In this document: positions 1-9,702 of the stretch, piece by piece
How positions within the stretch are numbered: the first letter of the stretch is position 1
How the letters are laid out: each line of letters starts with the position of its first letter
Source of the DNA: Zygnema cylindricum
Lineage: Eukaryota; Streptophyta; Zygnematophyceae; Zygnematales; Zygnemataceae
Length of the DNA: 60,000 nt
Assembly (NCBI GenBank): GCA_037447655.1
Contig: JBBHKE010003283.1
Location: 110,851-170,850 of the forward strand
Reading direction: 5' to 3'
Position numbers and translations under genes: made by a program
Notes under the pieces: generated by a model
What the model saw: only the letters and a program-made list of their open reading frames with translations
Database searches by the model: none
Told to the model about the DNA's origin: nothing

Positions 1-74
1 CACTATTGTACTTTTTGTACCGTGTGGCCAATAATGATGTAATAAAACTCGATGCACTATTGTACTTGGTGTAC
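1..74. repeat. Left piece of GTAC-rich repeat array
   Basis: Short degenerate repeats of the type TTGTACTTgGTGTAC. They continue the array at 1,082-1,710 and are cut off from it by the solo LTR that follows. The last five bases (TGTAC, 70-74) are the left target-site duplication of that LTR. Confidence 0.7.
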
Positions 75-1081
75 TGCTGAAATTAATAGATTTCTAGAGT
101 ATTTTCTAGGTTTAATATGTTAGTATAAAAAGGTAAAAGGACATTCAGCCTGCCTCCACCTCCTCTCTCTAGCCCCCATACTTGTTGTAGTCACTGAAGG
201 GTAGAGAGGGTGGTTGATCCATGGCTGCCCTAGTCTAACAGGCAGTTATTTTTTAGGTTACTCAAAAAATATATATGACGGACCCGGGATTTGAACCCGG
301 TACCTACCGATCGTCAAGTTGACCGATAGCGGTCAGCCTTATCCTACTAGACTAGGACCAATGCTAAATGTTATGGTATGTGATAGATATATATATACAT
401 GTAGAAAGGAACACATCCATTTAACTAAAACTGGATACGGCGTGCATAGATACAGTTTTATTAAAGTACGAAGTACGACATCATTTCAAAACGAATACAA
501 CGCATGTTTCTGACAACGAAACAAATATCACGCAAGTATTTAATACGGCTACGATTGCGTCTCATTGCGAATCCGATGGCGCACATCATCGCCGAAATCC
601 CAGAGTGGTCACCTTGGCGTTTTGTGACGTGGCATGACCTGGAGCCACGTGGAGAGATGACATTCGGTCATAGGAATTCCGAAGAATGTACGGACGAGTA
701 AAGCGCAGACACGCGTCCGCTTAATAGCCTTGTAGTACATAGGCCGTACAAAAGGTACACCGACAGTAGTACTTTTATGTACAGTACAGTAATCTGATTG
801 GTCCGTATTTGATAGAAGCTATTAGAGAGAATCGACTTAGAATTTTGGTGGTAGTCAATTCTCCCTTTGAGTTTGTACAAATTGGCAAATTTTGCCTTAT
901 AACTATCGCTGGTTGGGCGTTTTCAAATTTTTTCCTCGGACTCGGAGTCAGGCTGGTTTGAAGCATTCAGATTGTCAGTTTGATTGCTTGGGCAGCAGTG
1001 GCCGTGGAATAAAGTGGGCTAGTTAAAAACTATCTAGAGGCTTCTTGTATTCTGTTGTCCAATGGAGGACACAGAAATGCA
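75..1081 (+). mobile_element. Solo LTR related to copia family A
   Basis: A complete 1,007-bp LTR beginning TGCTGAAATT and ending AGAAATGCA. It is flanked by the perfect 5-bp target duplication TGTAC (70-74 and 1,082-1,086). Blocks shared with the LTRs at 3,303-4,293 and 8,704-9,702 in reverse complement include the GTATTTTCTAGG start, the CCTGCCTCCACC..CTCTCTCTAG block, a GATCCC..CCTTGGC..GACGTGGCA block and the AAAGTGGG..CTAGAGGC..GGGGACACA end. No internal sequence is attached, so it is most likely the product of recombination between two LTRs. It is much diverged from family A and should be treated as a sister subfamily. Confidence 0.88.
276..365 (-). other. tRNA-like segment inside solo LTR (not a functional tRNA gene)
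   Basis: Read on the minus strand it has an A-box-like TAGTCTAGTAGG (343-354) and a B-box-like GGTTCAAATCC (287-297). The T arm is perfect (CCGGG, 7-nt loop, CCCGG). The acceptor ends do not pair and the anticodon arm has a 6-nt loop, so it is not a mature tRNA gene. The segment lies antisense to the LTR, at the same place as the tRNA-like segments of the other family A LTRs. Confidence 0.6.
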
Positions 1082-1229
1082 TGTACCGTGTAGCCAATAT
1101 TGATACAAATTACTGTACCTCGATACAGAACATAATTGATGTCACCTGTAGACAAATACTGATGCAAAGAAACTCGATGCTACAGTATGTAGTTGATGTA
1201 CCGTGTCAACGAACCTCCATGCATTGTAC

Positions 1230-1710
1230 TTCATGTACCACTGTACTTTGATGTACCACTGTACTTTGATGTACCACTGTACTTGATGTACCATTGTACT
1301 TGTACCATTGTACTTCATGTACCGCTGTACTTGATGTACCACTGTACGTCATGTACCACTATACTTTGATGTACCACTGTACTTTGATGTACCACTGTAC
1401 TTGATGTACCACTGTACTTGATGTACCACTGTACTTCATGTACCGCTGTACTTGATGTACCACTGTACTTGATGTACCACTGTACTTGATGTACTGCTGT
1501 ATTGCTGTACTTCATGTACCGCTGTACTTGATGTACCTCTGTACTTCATGTACTGCTGTACTTGATGTACCGCTGTACCTCATGTACCACTGTACTTGAT
1601 GTACCACTGTACTTCATGTATTCACTGTACTTGATGTACCAATGTAATTTGATATACCACTGTACTTTGATATACCACTGTACTTGATGTACCGTGTAGC
1701 CAATAGGGTA
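1230..1710. repeat. Minisatellite, ~17-bp GTAC unit
   Basis: About 28 head-to-tail copies of TGATGTACCACTGTACT and variants (CTTCATG for CTTGATG, CCGC for CCAC). Each unit holds two palindromic GTAC tetramers. Sequence 1,082-1,230 is a more degenerate lead-in. Open frames over the array on either strand only translate the repeat and have no coding signature. Confidence 0.9.
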
Positions 1711-2231
1711 ATTTAACCGTTTACATATATGACATTACGACGACTTTCGAAACTTCCGACTTGTCAATATTTCTTGCAGCAAAACAGAAACAAAGGAGAA
1801 AAGGAGGGGGAGGGGAAAGGAAGAGGGAGGGAGATGCGTAATGTCTTATTTGATTGATGGTGACCCTTGTGCTGATGTGCTTCGAGTGACGAGATCTCCG
1901 ATTGTACGATGATGATATATTGTGATTGATGTGCTTCATGTCTTGATGCGATGTAATTTGATATACCCAACTTTGTGCTGATATGCAGGTATTGATGTGA
2001 TGTGTACAATACAATCGAACAGGCATGGATCAACCCAACCATGCGATGTCAAATGCGATCGGGTGATTTTGCATTCTGGAATCAAAATCGAGGGATCAAA
2101 TCATGATCAGGCCGATCAGAGGGTAGGCGATCGGGATCAGACGCTGACAAATCAAAGTCGGAAAGGAAAGGAAGATAGAGAGGAAGAGGACGAGGGAAGG
2201 GCAGCGGGACAGGGAGAGGTAAGAACGAGGT
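1711..2231. other. Gene-free flank of the B retroelement
   Basis: Unique to weakly repetitive DNA with TTGATGTG/GATGTGCTTC words that resemble decayed array units, a GGGGGAGGGG purine run (1,805-1,835) and a second purine run (2,160-2,220). No supported gene. The last five bases, CGAGG (2,227-2,231), may be an imperfect target duplication of the following element, matching GGAGG after 16,031. Confidence 0.5.
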
Positions 2232-3296
2232 GTTGGTTTTTGGAAACCTTTAGTCCTCTTTATATCACATTGCTATGCTGTCATGCTGCGGTGGTCACAC
2301 CGCAGCAATAGGAGCATGCATGGAAAAGATATTGTGCTGCCATGGTGTGCTGGTCACATCGCAGTCATAGCAGCTTGCGTACTAGGTATTAAGAGTATTC
2401 AAACGTACAGAATTGAACTTCAAGTGACGCGAAAAAACATAGACGAAAGTGCGGAATGTGTTGGAGAAATGGATGGCAAATCGCGAAACGATCCGATGAT
2501 TAATATTCGAAATGAGTTAAATTGTACGTCGACTGTACGAAACATAATGCGACAATCAAACATGTGATGAATTGGACGCCACCAGAGCTACGGAATGCGG
2601 CGCTGTCATTTTGGTGAGGGACGCGAAATCGCGTCCATCACATGATATTTATTATGGACGGTCCCGATTTGTTTGACTGAATTCGTAAGACTTGTAAACA
2701 TTTAACAATGTTTGTCCTGTGTGTTAATTATTACTGTAGATATCTGGTACACTCACATAAATAGAGTTAGTTGATTGATTACGTACGGCTGGTATGCCTC
2801 CATAGAGTTAGTATTAAGCTGTAGTGTATATTTGTAGGACTTAGTCATTTCTAGACTTAGGAACTTTTTGGACAGAAACTGTTTTTGCTTCTTTTTTGGG
2901 AATTTCATTTGAGAATTGCTCCTAGTTATATTGGTAGAATTATCTGAAATTTTGCATGTATGTTTCTCCTTGTATTGGAAATATTGTGGCAAATTTGCAG
3001 ACCTATTGTATGTCTGATTTTCTTGGGGCTTCACTGTGAAATTCTTCAAAAGATTTATCAACGTTCTGGCAAGCTATTTTTTTGAAACTTTGATTCGGTG
3101 TTGTGATAATTCTTTTTGGTATTGTTATATGGAAATTGGTGGGAATACTTGGTGGCTTAGGATCTATCTAGTTGTGTAGTTTCAGCTTGGTTTGGTTATT
3201 CTCTAGAATTCTGAGTGGAATCAAAGTAGGCTATTTTGGGGTAGTCTAAGGTGCTTCCGAGGGTACATTCATAGCTATAAATGGCTATGAACAACA
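2232..3296 (+). repeat. LTR B1 (5' LTR of family B complex)
   Basis: A 1,065-bp LTR with TG..CA ends. It contains the GCTATGCTG..GGTCACACCGCAG block near its start and CACATAAATAGAG near 2,755, in the place of a clear TATA box in B2 and B3. It is followed directly by GGTTAT, the first half of the primer-binding site, and then by the insertion of element A. Confidence 0.85.
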
Positions 3297-3302
3297 GGTT
3301 AT
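3297..3302 (+). promoter_or_regulatory. Split primer-binding site of family B and left TSD of element A
   Basis: GGTTAT directly follows LTR B1. The site continues on the far side of element A at 9,703 as GTTATGGGCCC. The five bases GTTAT (3,298-3,302) are repeated at 9,703-9,707 and are the target-site duplication of element A, so the insertion lies within the primer-binding site. Confidence 0.85.
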
Positions 3303-4293
3303 TGCAATTCTGTGTTCCCTATTTGGACTTCAAAATTCAAAAAGCCCCTAGGTATTTTTTCACTAACCTACTTTCAACCAGAACAATTGCTACTCAAAGA
3401 AACAAATAGACAATCCGATTGCACCCCTATGCAGTCTGAACTCCCTTGAGTCCGCAGCAAAAAGAATCACTGAAAATGCCCAACCAGGCGATTAGTTATC
3501 AAATGGCAAAGCTGCCAATATTTATACAAGCTTGTTGGGAGAGAGGCGGCTACCTCCTCAATCCTCTAAGTCCCAAACCCCTCTCACAACCCCTATCTAC
3601 TGACGTACGAAACAATCAGAAGACTGTACAAGGTACTAGGGCCGATGTACTTTTTGTACGACCTGTGTACGACAAGGCCATGGAGTGGATGTCTGTCTCC
3701 TCCAGACTTGTCCTCGCGCTCCCCGAGATTCCAGCTTCCCAATGTTGTCTTGCCACGTGTCGACAGGTCATGTCACGTCCAAAAAATGCCAAGGCGGCCA
3801 TTTAGGGATCTCGGCGATGATGAGGGCCGTTGGATCCAAAACGAGCTTTAATGCTAGCCGTTCAAAATAACAAATGCCCGGTACATTTGTTTCGTGCGTA
3901 CTAAAACTCAACTAGTTTCTACGTCTTCAATTTGTTATTCCGTTGAACGAATTAATGATCTTGCTAATGTTTAAATAGCTATCAAACCGTATGTATCCTA
4001 ACAGACTGCTACGACAGACCTGTAAGAGCTGACGGCTACGCCTCGCTTTGCCGGTGGGAGGTTCGAGTCGTGCCGGACTCAACCCTTTTGTTGAGAGTGA
4101 CTTAGGTCACTCTTAAGTCCTGCCTATGGAGCTGAGGTATCCATGGCTCCACCGCCCTCTCTCTCCTTCAGTGACTACAACAAGTATGGGGGCTAGAGAG
4201 AGAAGGTGGAGGTAGGCTGCCTGTGCTTTTCTTTTAGTTATTGAACGTAATTAAGACCTAGAAAATACCTTCCCTAAATTAGTGATTACAACA
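3303..4293 (-). repeat. 3' LTR of element A
   Basis: In element orientation it begins TGTTGTAATCAC (plus-strand end 4,293) and ends GAATTGCA (plus-strand start 3,303). A minus-strand TATA-like box TATAAATA lies at 3,519-3,526. The tRNA-like segment at 4,009-4,084 and hairpin at 4,094-4,113 lie antisense to the element. Open frames through this LTR (for example 3,446-3,805) are shared with the other LTR and show no protein signature. Confidence 0.92.
4009..4084 (+). other. tRNA-Arg(ACG)-like segment plus hairpin inside LTR A
   Basis: Shows a B-box-like GGTTCGAGTC (4,060-4,069) and an anticodon-arm-like stretch GGCTACGCC, whose 7-nt loop would place ACG at the anticodon. The acceptor stem is not formed, so it is a relic rather than a tRNA gene. 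Ten bases downstream, 4,094-4,113 is a perfect 8-bp hairpin (AGAGTGAC, TTAG, GTCACTCT), then a tail with CTCTCTCTCC and CAGTGACTACAACAAGTATG. The arrangement resembles a tRNA-derived SINE absorbed into the LTR. Confidence 0.6.
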
Positions 4294-4310
4294 CTCCCTT
4301 TATTTTCTAG
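4294..4310 (-). promoter_or_regulatory. Polypurine tract of element A
   Basis: On the minus strand AGAAAATAAAGGGAG lies directly upstream of the 3' LTR start (TGTTG). This is the position and composition expected of the plus-strand primer in LTR retrotransposons. Confidence 0.85.
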
Positions 4311-4984
4311 TCAAATTTTAGTTTCTCTTTTAAACCACACTTTTCTCTACAATATTTTAACTTCGGAGATGGTACAGGTTTGGTCATCATATCAGCCACC
4401 ATTTCCCGATCACCCCTATACACCAGATTCACAATTTTGTTTTCAACTTTTTCCCTCACAAAACTCAATCTTATATCCATATTCTTATCCTTGAAATGAT
4501 GCTTTCGATTGGCTGCAATTGCAATTGCAGCCTGATTATCACAAAACACTTCATGCGCTCCCTTTTTCATATACCCCAGTTCTTGCAATAAAGACTTGAC
4601 CCATATCCGCTCTTTCACAGCAGAACAAGAGGCCATGTACTCGACCTCCATAGTGGATTGAGCAACCACCTTTTGTTGCTTGCTACTCCAGGAGCAAGCA
4701 CCTCCCCCCATATACAAAACATACCCAAAAGTGCATGTTCTCATAGGTGCATCCCCATAACTGGCATCACTCCAAGTAGTGATGTCAGTGTGCTCCCCTC
4801 CCAAGTGCAACCATAAATCTATAGTTTCCACCAAGTATCTCATGACTCCGTCGGTTGCCTCCCAGTCTCTCTTTCTATGATCATTTAGACTTCTACTGAG
4901 GACTCTAACTGCTGCTGCTATGTCGGTCTAGTACAATTCATAAAGTAAATCAAGCTTCCTACTACGTGTCTGTATGGAATAGAA
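4307..4984 (-). pseudogene. Copia RNase H domain
   Basis: C-terminal part of the decayed element A polyprotein. The frame 4,843-4,307 reads through the RNase H domain with its acidic residues in order: SDASYG, then KQQKVVAQSTMEVEYMA, then DNQAAI, then the HHFKDKNMDIR and FVREKVE block, then MVADMMTKPV near the end, and stops just inside the polypurine tract. This is the standard copia RNase H arrangement. The link to the reverse transcriptase frame (4,985 onward) is broken by stops and frame changes, so the polyprotein can no longer be made whole. Confidence 0.92.
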
Positions 4985-5935
4985 TTCATAAACTCTCTCT
5001 CTGTGGACTCATCTGATCATCTAGTATCATCACTCCTCCTTCTACACTCCCATCACTTACTTTCTTCAAGTCCATGGGAGTGGTAGAATTGTTTGCCTTT
5101 TCCATCTGAAATTTCTCAAGTATATTTTTGATAGCTTCTTTCTGAGTAAGTATGATTATCCTCTTCCCCTTATCTCTTTCTATTTGAATTCCCAATATAT
5201 TTAGCCTCCCTTAAATCCTTCATGTCAAATTTGCTCCTAAGATCTTTCTTTAGCTTATTGATCTTTTCCATGGACATACTTAACATCAACAAATCATCCA
5301 CATAAATTGTAATAAAAATCACACCATTCTCATCCTCAAACATATAAATAGAATGGTCAGAATTGATCCGAATATATCCCCGACCGGTGAGAAACTCATC
5401 TAGTTTCTTGTTCCATTGTCTGGGAGCCTGCTTCAGTCCATATAAAGACTTTATGAGCCTGCAGACTTTGCTCTCCTCTCCGTCCTCTACAAAACCCTCT
5501 GGCTGCCGCATGAAGATTTCTTCCTCTAGTTCACCGTTGAGGAAGGCGGTCTTGATATCCATCTGGTGAATTTCCATGTCTTCCGCTTCAGCTAGACTAA
5601 AGAGAATCCTTACAGATGGGAACCAAACCACAGGATCAAAAGTCTCCTCATAATCTATCCCTTCTTTTTGGGTGAACCCCTTTGCTACCAACCAAGCCTT
5701 ATATCTCTCAATGGTATTATCTGGGTTCAGCTTCAGTTTAAATACCCATTTGCACCCAATAGATTTTTCTGTCTGGAGGACAGTCCACTAACTCCCAAGT
5801 ATTCACTTCTATGATGGAAGCCATCTCATCATTTATGGCTCTGACCCATCGGTCTTTCTCCGGACTGTCCATTGCCTCCTAGTATGACCGAGGCTCATTT
5901 GGGTGAGATAGCTTTGTTAACTTGTTTGCAACCTG
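4985..5935 (-). pseudogene. Copia reverse transcriptase (RVT_2)
   Basis: Frame 5,691-5,170 begins MVAKGFTQKEGIDYEETFDPV, the typical copia reverse transcriptase entry, and shows the QMDIKTAFLNGEL catalytic motif (first Asp), QPEGFV, SLYGLKQAPRQWN and the active-site YVDDLL. Near 5,195 the frame shifts. The following frame (5,195-4,986) continues with MGIQIERDKGKRIIILTQK and NILEKFQME, the normal thumb and connection segment. Further upstream (5,700-5,935) the expected start of the domain (WKLKLNPDNTIERYKA-like) is readable in another frame. The catalytic residues survive but the gene is frame-shifted. Confidence 0.92.
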
Positions 5936-5941
5936 TTTATC

Positions 5942-6265
5942 TTATAGTCTTTTGCTGCTCTTCCGTCCTCTCTCGAAGTCCGAAGCTGGAATGGAGGGAA
6001 GTCTTGGATTCCTCTGCACTGTCTCATCAGCTCCCCTATCCATGAAAACCGGTTCTGGCTCCTCTTCCTCTCTCTCCTCTGAGTGTGTTGAAATATAAGG
6101 TGATTTCGGTATATCTCCCCCATCTTGGATCTCCCTTGAATCTGCAATCACGTTTTCACTTGTGTCCTTTCTGGGAAGATCTAAGTCATCCTCACTCTCG
6201 GACTCAAAACTGATTCTGATTTTCTTAGTGTATTTGAAGGGATCAAATGACCTCCCTTCATCCAT
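5942..6265 (-). pseudogene. Copia integrase-RT linker (acidic hinge)
   Basis: An open stretch reading MDEGRSFDPFKYTKKIRISF followed by runs of Glu, Asp and Ser (ESESEDD, EEREEEEPEPVF). It sits between the integrase and reverse transcriptase domains of element A. The low-complexity acidic composition is usual for this variable linker. It has no enzymatic motif. Confidence 0.75.
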
Positions 6266-6295
6266 GACAAATAGGTGCTTTACCAGAATGATATC

Positions 6296-6960
6296 TTATT
6301 TAGCTAAGTCATAAACTCTATATCCCTTGACATCCTCATCGTATCCCACAAAATATCCCGGTTTTCCTTTTGCATCTAGTTTCCAGTTTTTCTTATCTGT
6401 GTCAAGACTGTAAACTTGGCTATCGAATACTTTCAAGTGAGAGATATCTGTTTTCCTTCCAACCCATCTCTCATAAGGTGTCATTCCTTTGACGGCATTA
6501 GTGAGGACTCTATTCTTAATGTATTTAGCACAATTCATGGCTTCTGCCCAAAATCTTTTTCCTATATTCTTATCTACCAACATACTACACACACTATCTC
6601 CCAAAGTCCGGTTCAACCTCTCAGCTACCCCATTTTGTTCTAGATTATTTGGTAGAGTTTTCTGATGGTGAACTCCCTCATCTCTCAAGTATTCTTCAAA
6701 CTGGTTAGAGGTGTACTCTCCCCCATTATCACTTCTTATTCTCCTAATGGGGGTTCCGTGGAACTTTTCACTCCTGGCTTGGTATTCTTTGAAGTAATTT
6801 GGTGTTTCAGACTTTGTTTTCAGAAAGTAGACTCTAGAGTATTTGGACAAATCATCAGTAATTGTCAGCATATACCTCTTCCCCCCAACCGAAGGTACTC
6901 TTGCTGGTCCCCGTATATCTGTGTGGACCAGATCTAGTACTTTCTCACCTGTATATGTGG
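6296..6960 (-). pseudogene. Copia integrase catalytic core
   Basis: The rve-type core of element A. The first Asp lies in the HTDIRGP motif (about 6,925), the second in RIRSDNGGEYTS, and the Glu in EQNGVAERLNRTLGD, matching the D,D(35)E integrase triad. It is followed by the WAEAMNCAKYIKNR and GMTPYERW segments and a C-terminal GYFVGYDEDVKGYRVYD, all in the copia order. The frame from 6,871 to 6,296 is open, but the element as a whole is interrupted on both sides. Confidence 0.93.
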
Positions 6961-7530
6961 CAATTTTGGGAAAGGGGAGTCTATGAGCCTTTCCTTTGGC
7001 ACAACCACTCTAATCATCCATCATTTCATTATCCCCAAACTGAATGCCTTCTACCACACCCAGCTTTTTCATTTCCCTCAGCCTATCAAAATGCACATGC
7101 CCCAACCGCTTATGCCAGATCATCAAGCTCGGGACACCACCATAGTAAACACTCTTCTTTTCATTACTCAGGTTAAGCCTAAACATTCTTTGGCTACCCC
7201 TATCTGCCGTGAAATCAACTTCGTCCCCATACTAAGCTGTAAAGACTCCCTTTCTAGTGAATGTATCAAACTCTTTGTCATCTAACACAGACGAAGAGAC
7301 AAGGTTTTTACTCAACTGAGGAATGTAGAGCACATCTGAGAAGGTGAGTATAGAAGTCTTACCCTCCACTAAGACTTTCAGATCTACCGAGCCCACTAGA
7401 TCAGTCGTAACTACTTTCCCATCCCCATTCTATTTCTACGGTAGAGATCTTTCTTAACTTACTGAAGAGGTGCCTGTCACGACACATATGCATGGATGCA
7501 CCTGAATCGATGATCCAACCTTCCTGTGGA
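6960..7530 (-). pseudogene. Copia protease and pre-integrase zinc region
   Basis: Minus-strand reading across frames gives GWIIDSGASMHMCRDRHLFS (plus 7,450-7,510). DSGA is the aspartic protease active site in the form usual for copia. Then come FSDVLYIPQLSKNLVS and the pre-integrase block IWHKRLGHVHFDRLREM with a downstream CAKGK, that is the HHCC-type binding segment. Several stops (for example after GVFTA and before SGCAKGK) show decay. Confidence 0.85.
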
Positions 7531-7719
7531 GCTTATGGAATGGCTCCAAAAGCACACTTCTGTTTTTGAGGGATCTCCTTCTCCTCAAGATTCTTGTCGA
7601 GTAGAAGTTCCACATCCTCTTCCTTAGAGGACTCGTCCTTTTGAGTCTCTCCTTTTACTCGTGTGACTATAAGTGCCTTCTTCTTCCCTCCACAAGAACC
7701 CCCTTCAAGGTTTTCTTAG

Positions 7720-8699
7720 AGCCTCAGCTCCGACAGCTTGATGCAATCACCTATGAAGTGTCACGACTTTTTGTAGAAATGACAAAGACCCTTTGGGGGC
7801 CTAGGTTCTCCAGATTGATCTCTTTCTTTTTTGAAGCTGTTGTACGACTTTTTCAGATCCTTCCTCCACCGGTCTGTTCCGGCAGCTAGAGCTTGAACGC
7901 TCTTGCCTCCTCTACGAATCTTAATAGTGTTCTCTTGCACGAGTATCATTCGGACCACGGTGTTCCATTTCCAAGAATCGTCATCCATTTCCTGCACTCG
8001 GTACACTATGTTTTCATACTCCTCAGGTAGCTTCATGATGAGAGTGTTAACTTTCATCTTCATTTTGCTTGTCGATCCGACACTCTCCATCTCCATATAA
8101 AGGCGAGAGAGATCATAGAGATGGAGAGTGTCCATCCGGCACTCTCCATCTCCATATAAAGGGGAGAGAGATCATTGCAGTAATCTAACATCTTCCCTCC
8201 TTTGTAAATATAACTCCCCAACCTTTGCTCTACAAGCTGGAGCTCCTAGATGTCACCAGCTCTATAGATCTCCACTAAATCACCCACAACTCCTCGACCT
8301 TGAAGATGTGAAGATGAGAGGTCGCCAAAGCTTGGGTGAGGTACCTCAGAATGAAGTGCTTGGCATTCATGTTGGTGTACTCCCACATTTGAATATCGTT
8401 TTCCTCGGTCTTCACGACCACCGCTCCGGGTGCCGTGGCAATAGGATTAAGAGGTGTCTCCTTTCCATTCCCTTTTCGGACACACTGCTGTCCCCATCGT
8501 CTGTCTCCTCCGTTGGAGCAGATGGTGCTACAAAAAACCTCACTCCATCAAAACCTGGTGGAGTCCCCTGAGATGGTCGTTTCACTCGTCCACTGACGAT
8601 ACCCCAGTATCGTTTTTCACATAATGCCCCTGTCATCATGGCTTCCCAGTAAATGAACCCAGATTCGTTGAATATGGGCTCCCTAGAGGGTGGGCCCAT
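7720..8699 (-). pseudogene. Copia Gag (UBN2-type) of element A
   Basis: The start codon (plus 8,697-8,699) gives MGPPSREPIFNESGFIYWEAM, the usual copia Gag opening around FxxSGFxYWxxxM. The frame is lost near 8,410. The continuation (VEELWVI, then GKMLDYCNDLSPLYMEMES) is readable in other frames down to 7,761. A 53-bp tandem duplication (8,070-8,165) repeats the CCATCTCCATATAAAG block. The zinc knuckle near 7,760 is damaged: CHFYKKS, a stop, then HFIGDC, with Tyr for the second Cys. The start codon lies in the primer-binding site. Confidence 0.85.
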
Positions 8700-8703
8700 A
8701 ATT
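8690..8703 (-). promoter_or_regulatory. Primer-binding site of element A (initiator tRNA-Met anticodon arm type)
   Basis: Directly after the 5' LTR, in element orientation, the sequence is AATTATGGGCCCACC. TTATGGGCCC is complementary to GGGCCCAUAA, the anticodon arm of eukaryotic initiator tRNA-Met. This is the internal-tRNA-fragment type of priming known for Drosophila copia, rather than the TGGTATCAGAGC type that pairs with the tRNA 3' end. The Gag ATG falls inside the site. Confidence 0.75.
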
Positions 8704-9702
8704 TGCAATTGTGTGTCCCCAATTTGGACTGCAAAATCCAAGAGGCCTCTAGGTAATTTTATTTTAACCCACTTTCAACTAGAACAGATGCTACTCAAAC
8801 AGACAAATAGACAATTTGACTACACCCCTATGTACACGGAACTCCCCTGAGTCCACAGCAAAAAGAATCACTGAAAATGCCCAACCAGGCGATTAGTTAT
8901 CAAATGGCAAAGCTGCCAATATTTATACAAGCTTGTTGTGAGAGAGGCGGCTACCTCCTCAATCCTCTAAGTCCCAAACCCCTCTCACAACCCCTATCTA
9001 CTGATGTACGAACCAATAAGAAGACTGTACAGTACAGAAAGATAATAAGGCCGATGTACTTTTTGTACGGCCCGTGTACGACAAGACCATGGAGTGGACA
9101 TCTGCCTCCTCCAGACTTGTCCTCGCACTCCCCGAGATTCCCGCTTCCCAATGATGTCTTGCCACGTGTTGACAGGTTATGTCACGTCCGAAAAATGCCA
9201 AGGCGGCCATTTAGGGATCTCGGCAATGATGAGGGCCGTTGGATCCAAAACGACTTTTAATGCTAGCCGTTCAAAATAACAAATGTCCGATACATTTGTT
9301 TCGTGCGTACTAAAACTCAACTAGTTTCTATGTTCTCAATTTGTTATTCCGTTGAACGAATTAATGATCATGGTAATGTTTAAATAGCTATCAAACCCTA
9401 TGTATCCTAACAAACTACTACGACAGACCGGTAAGAGCTGACGGCTACGCCTCGCTCTGCCGGTCGAAGGATTGGGTCCTGCCGGACTGAACCTTTTTGT
9501 TGAGAGTGACTTAGGTCACTCTTTAGTCCTTCCTATGGAGCTGAGGTAGCCATGGCTCCACAGCCCTCTCTCTCCTTCAGTGACTACAACAAGTATGGGG
9601 GCTAGAGAGAGAAGGTGGAGGCAGGCTGCCTGTGCTTTTCTTTTAGTTGTTTCACCTAATTAAGACCTAGAAAATACCTTCCCTCAATCAGTGATTTTAA
9701 CA
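8704..9702 (-). repeat. 5' LTR of element A
   Basis: A 999-bp LTR matching 3,303-4,293 over its whole length. The minus-strand TATA-like box TATAAATA (8,920-8,927) would be the element promoter, about 215 bp upstream of the primer site. It holds the second copy of the tRNA-like segment, with its B box damaged, and the same 8-bp hairpin (9,503-9,522). Frames such as 8,877-9,260 are LTR sequence and not genes. Confidence 0.92.
9418..9497 (+). other. Second tRNA-like segment, 5' LTR of element A
   Basis: The same segment as at 4,009-4,084, with the GGCTACGCC anticodon-arm-like core. The B box is changed to GGATTGGGTC, so it has drifted more than the other copy. The hairpin at 9,503-9,522 is unchanged between the two LTRs. 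Confidence 0.55.

Larger units (their letters stand above)
3303..9702 (-). mobile_element. Family A Ty1/copia retrotransposon, full length, decayed
   Basis: A 6.4-kb element on the minus strand: two LTRs of 991 and 999 bp, an initiator-tRNA-type primer site, the gene order gag, protease, integrase, reverse transcriptase, RNase H (the Ty1/copia order), a polypurine tract and a perfect 5-bp target duplication GTTAT (3,298-3,302 and 9,703-9,707). Every coding domain is present, but stops and frame shifts break gag and pol, so it is not autonomous now. The two LTRs differ by scattered substitutions and small indels, so the insertion is not recent. It is nested in family B. Confidence 0.95.

Noticed and set aside
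276-365. Functional tRNA gene
   Set aside because: T arm is perfect, but the acceptor arms do not pair, the anticodon loop has the wrong size, and the segment lies in an LTR with relatives at the same place.
1142-1515. Minus-strand frames with repeated VHQVQWYIK
   Set aside because: They translate the 17-bp GTAC minisatellite; frames change with repeat variants.
1-1710. CRISPR-like array
   Set aside because: Units are contiguous without unique spacers, and the setting is eukaryotic.
8877-9260. Plus-strand gene of 127 codons
   Set aside because: It lies entirely in the LTR, is duplicated as broken frames at 3,446-3,870 and has no domain.
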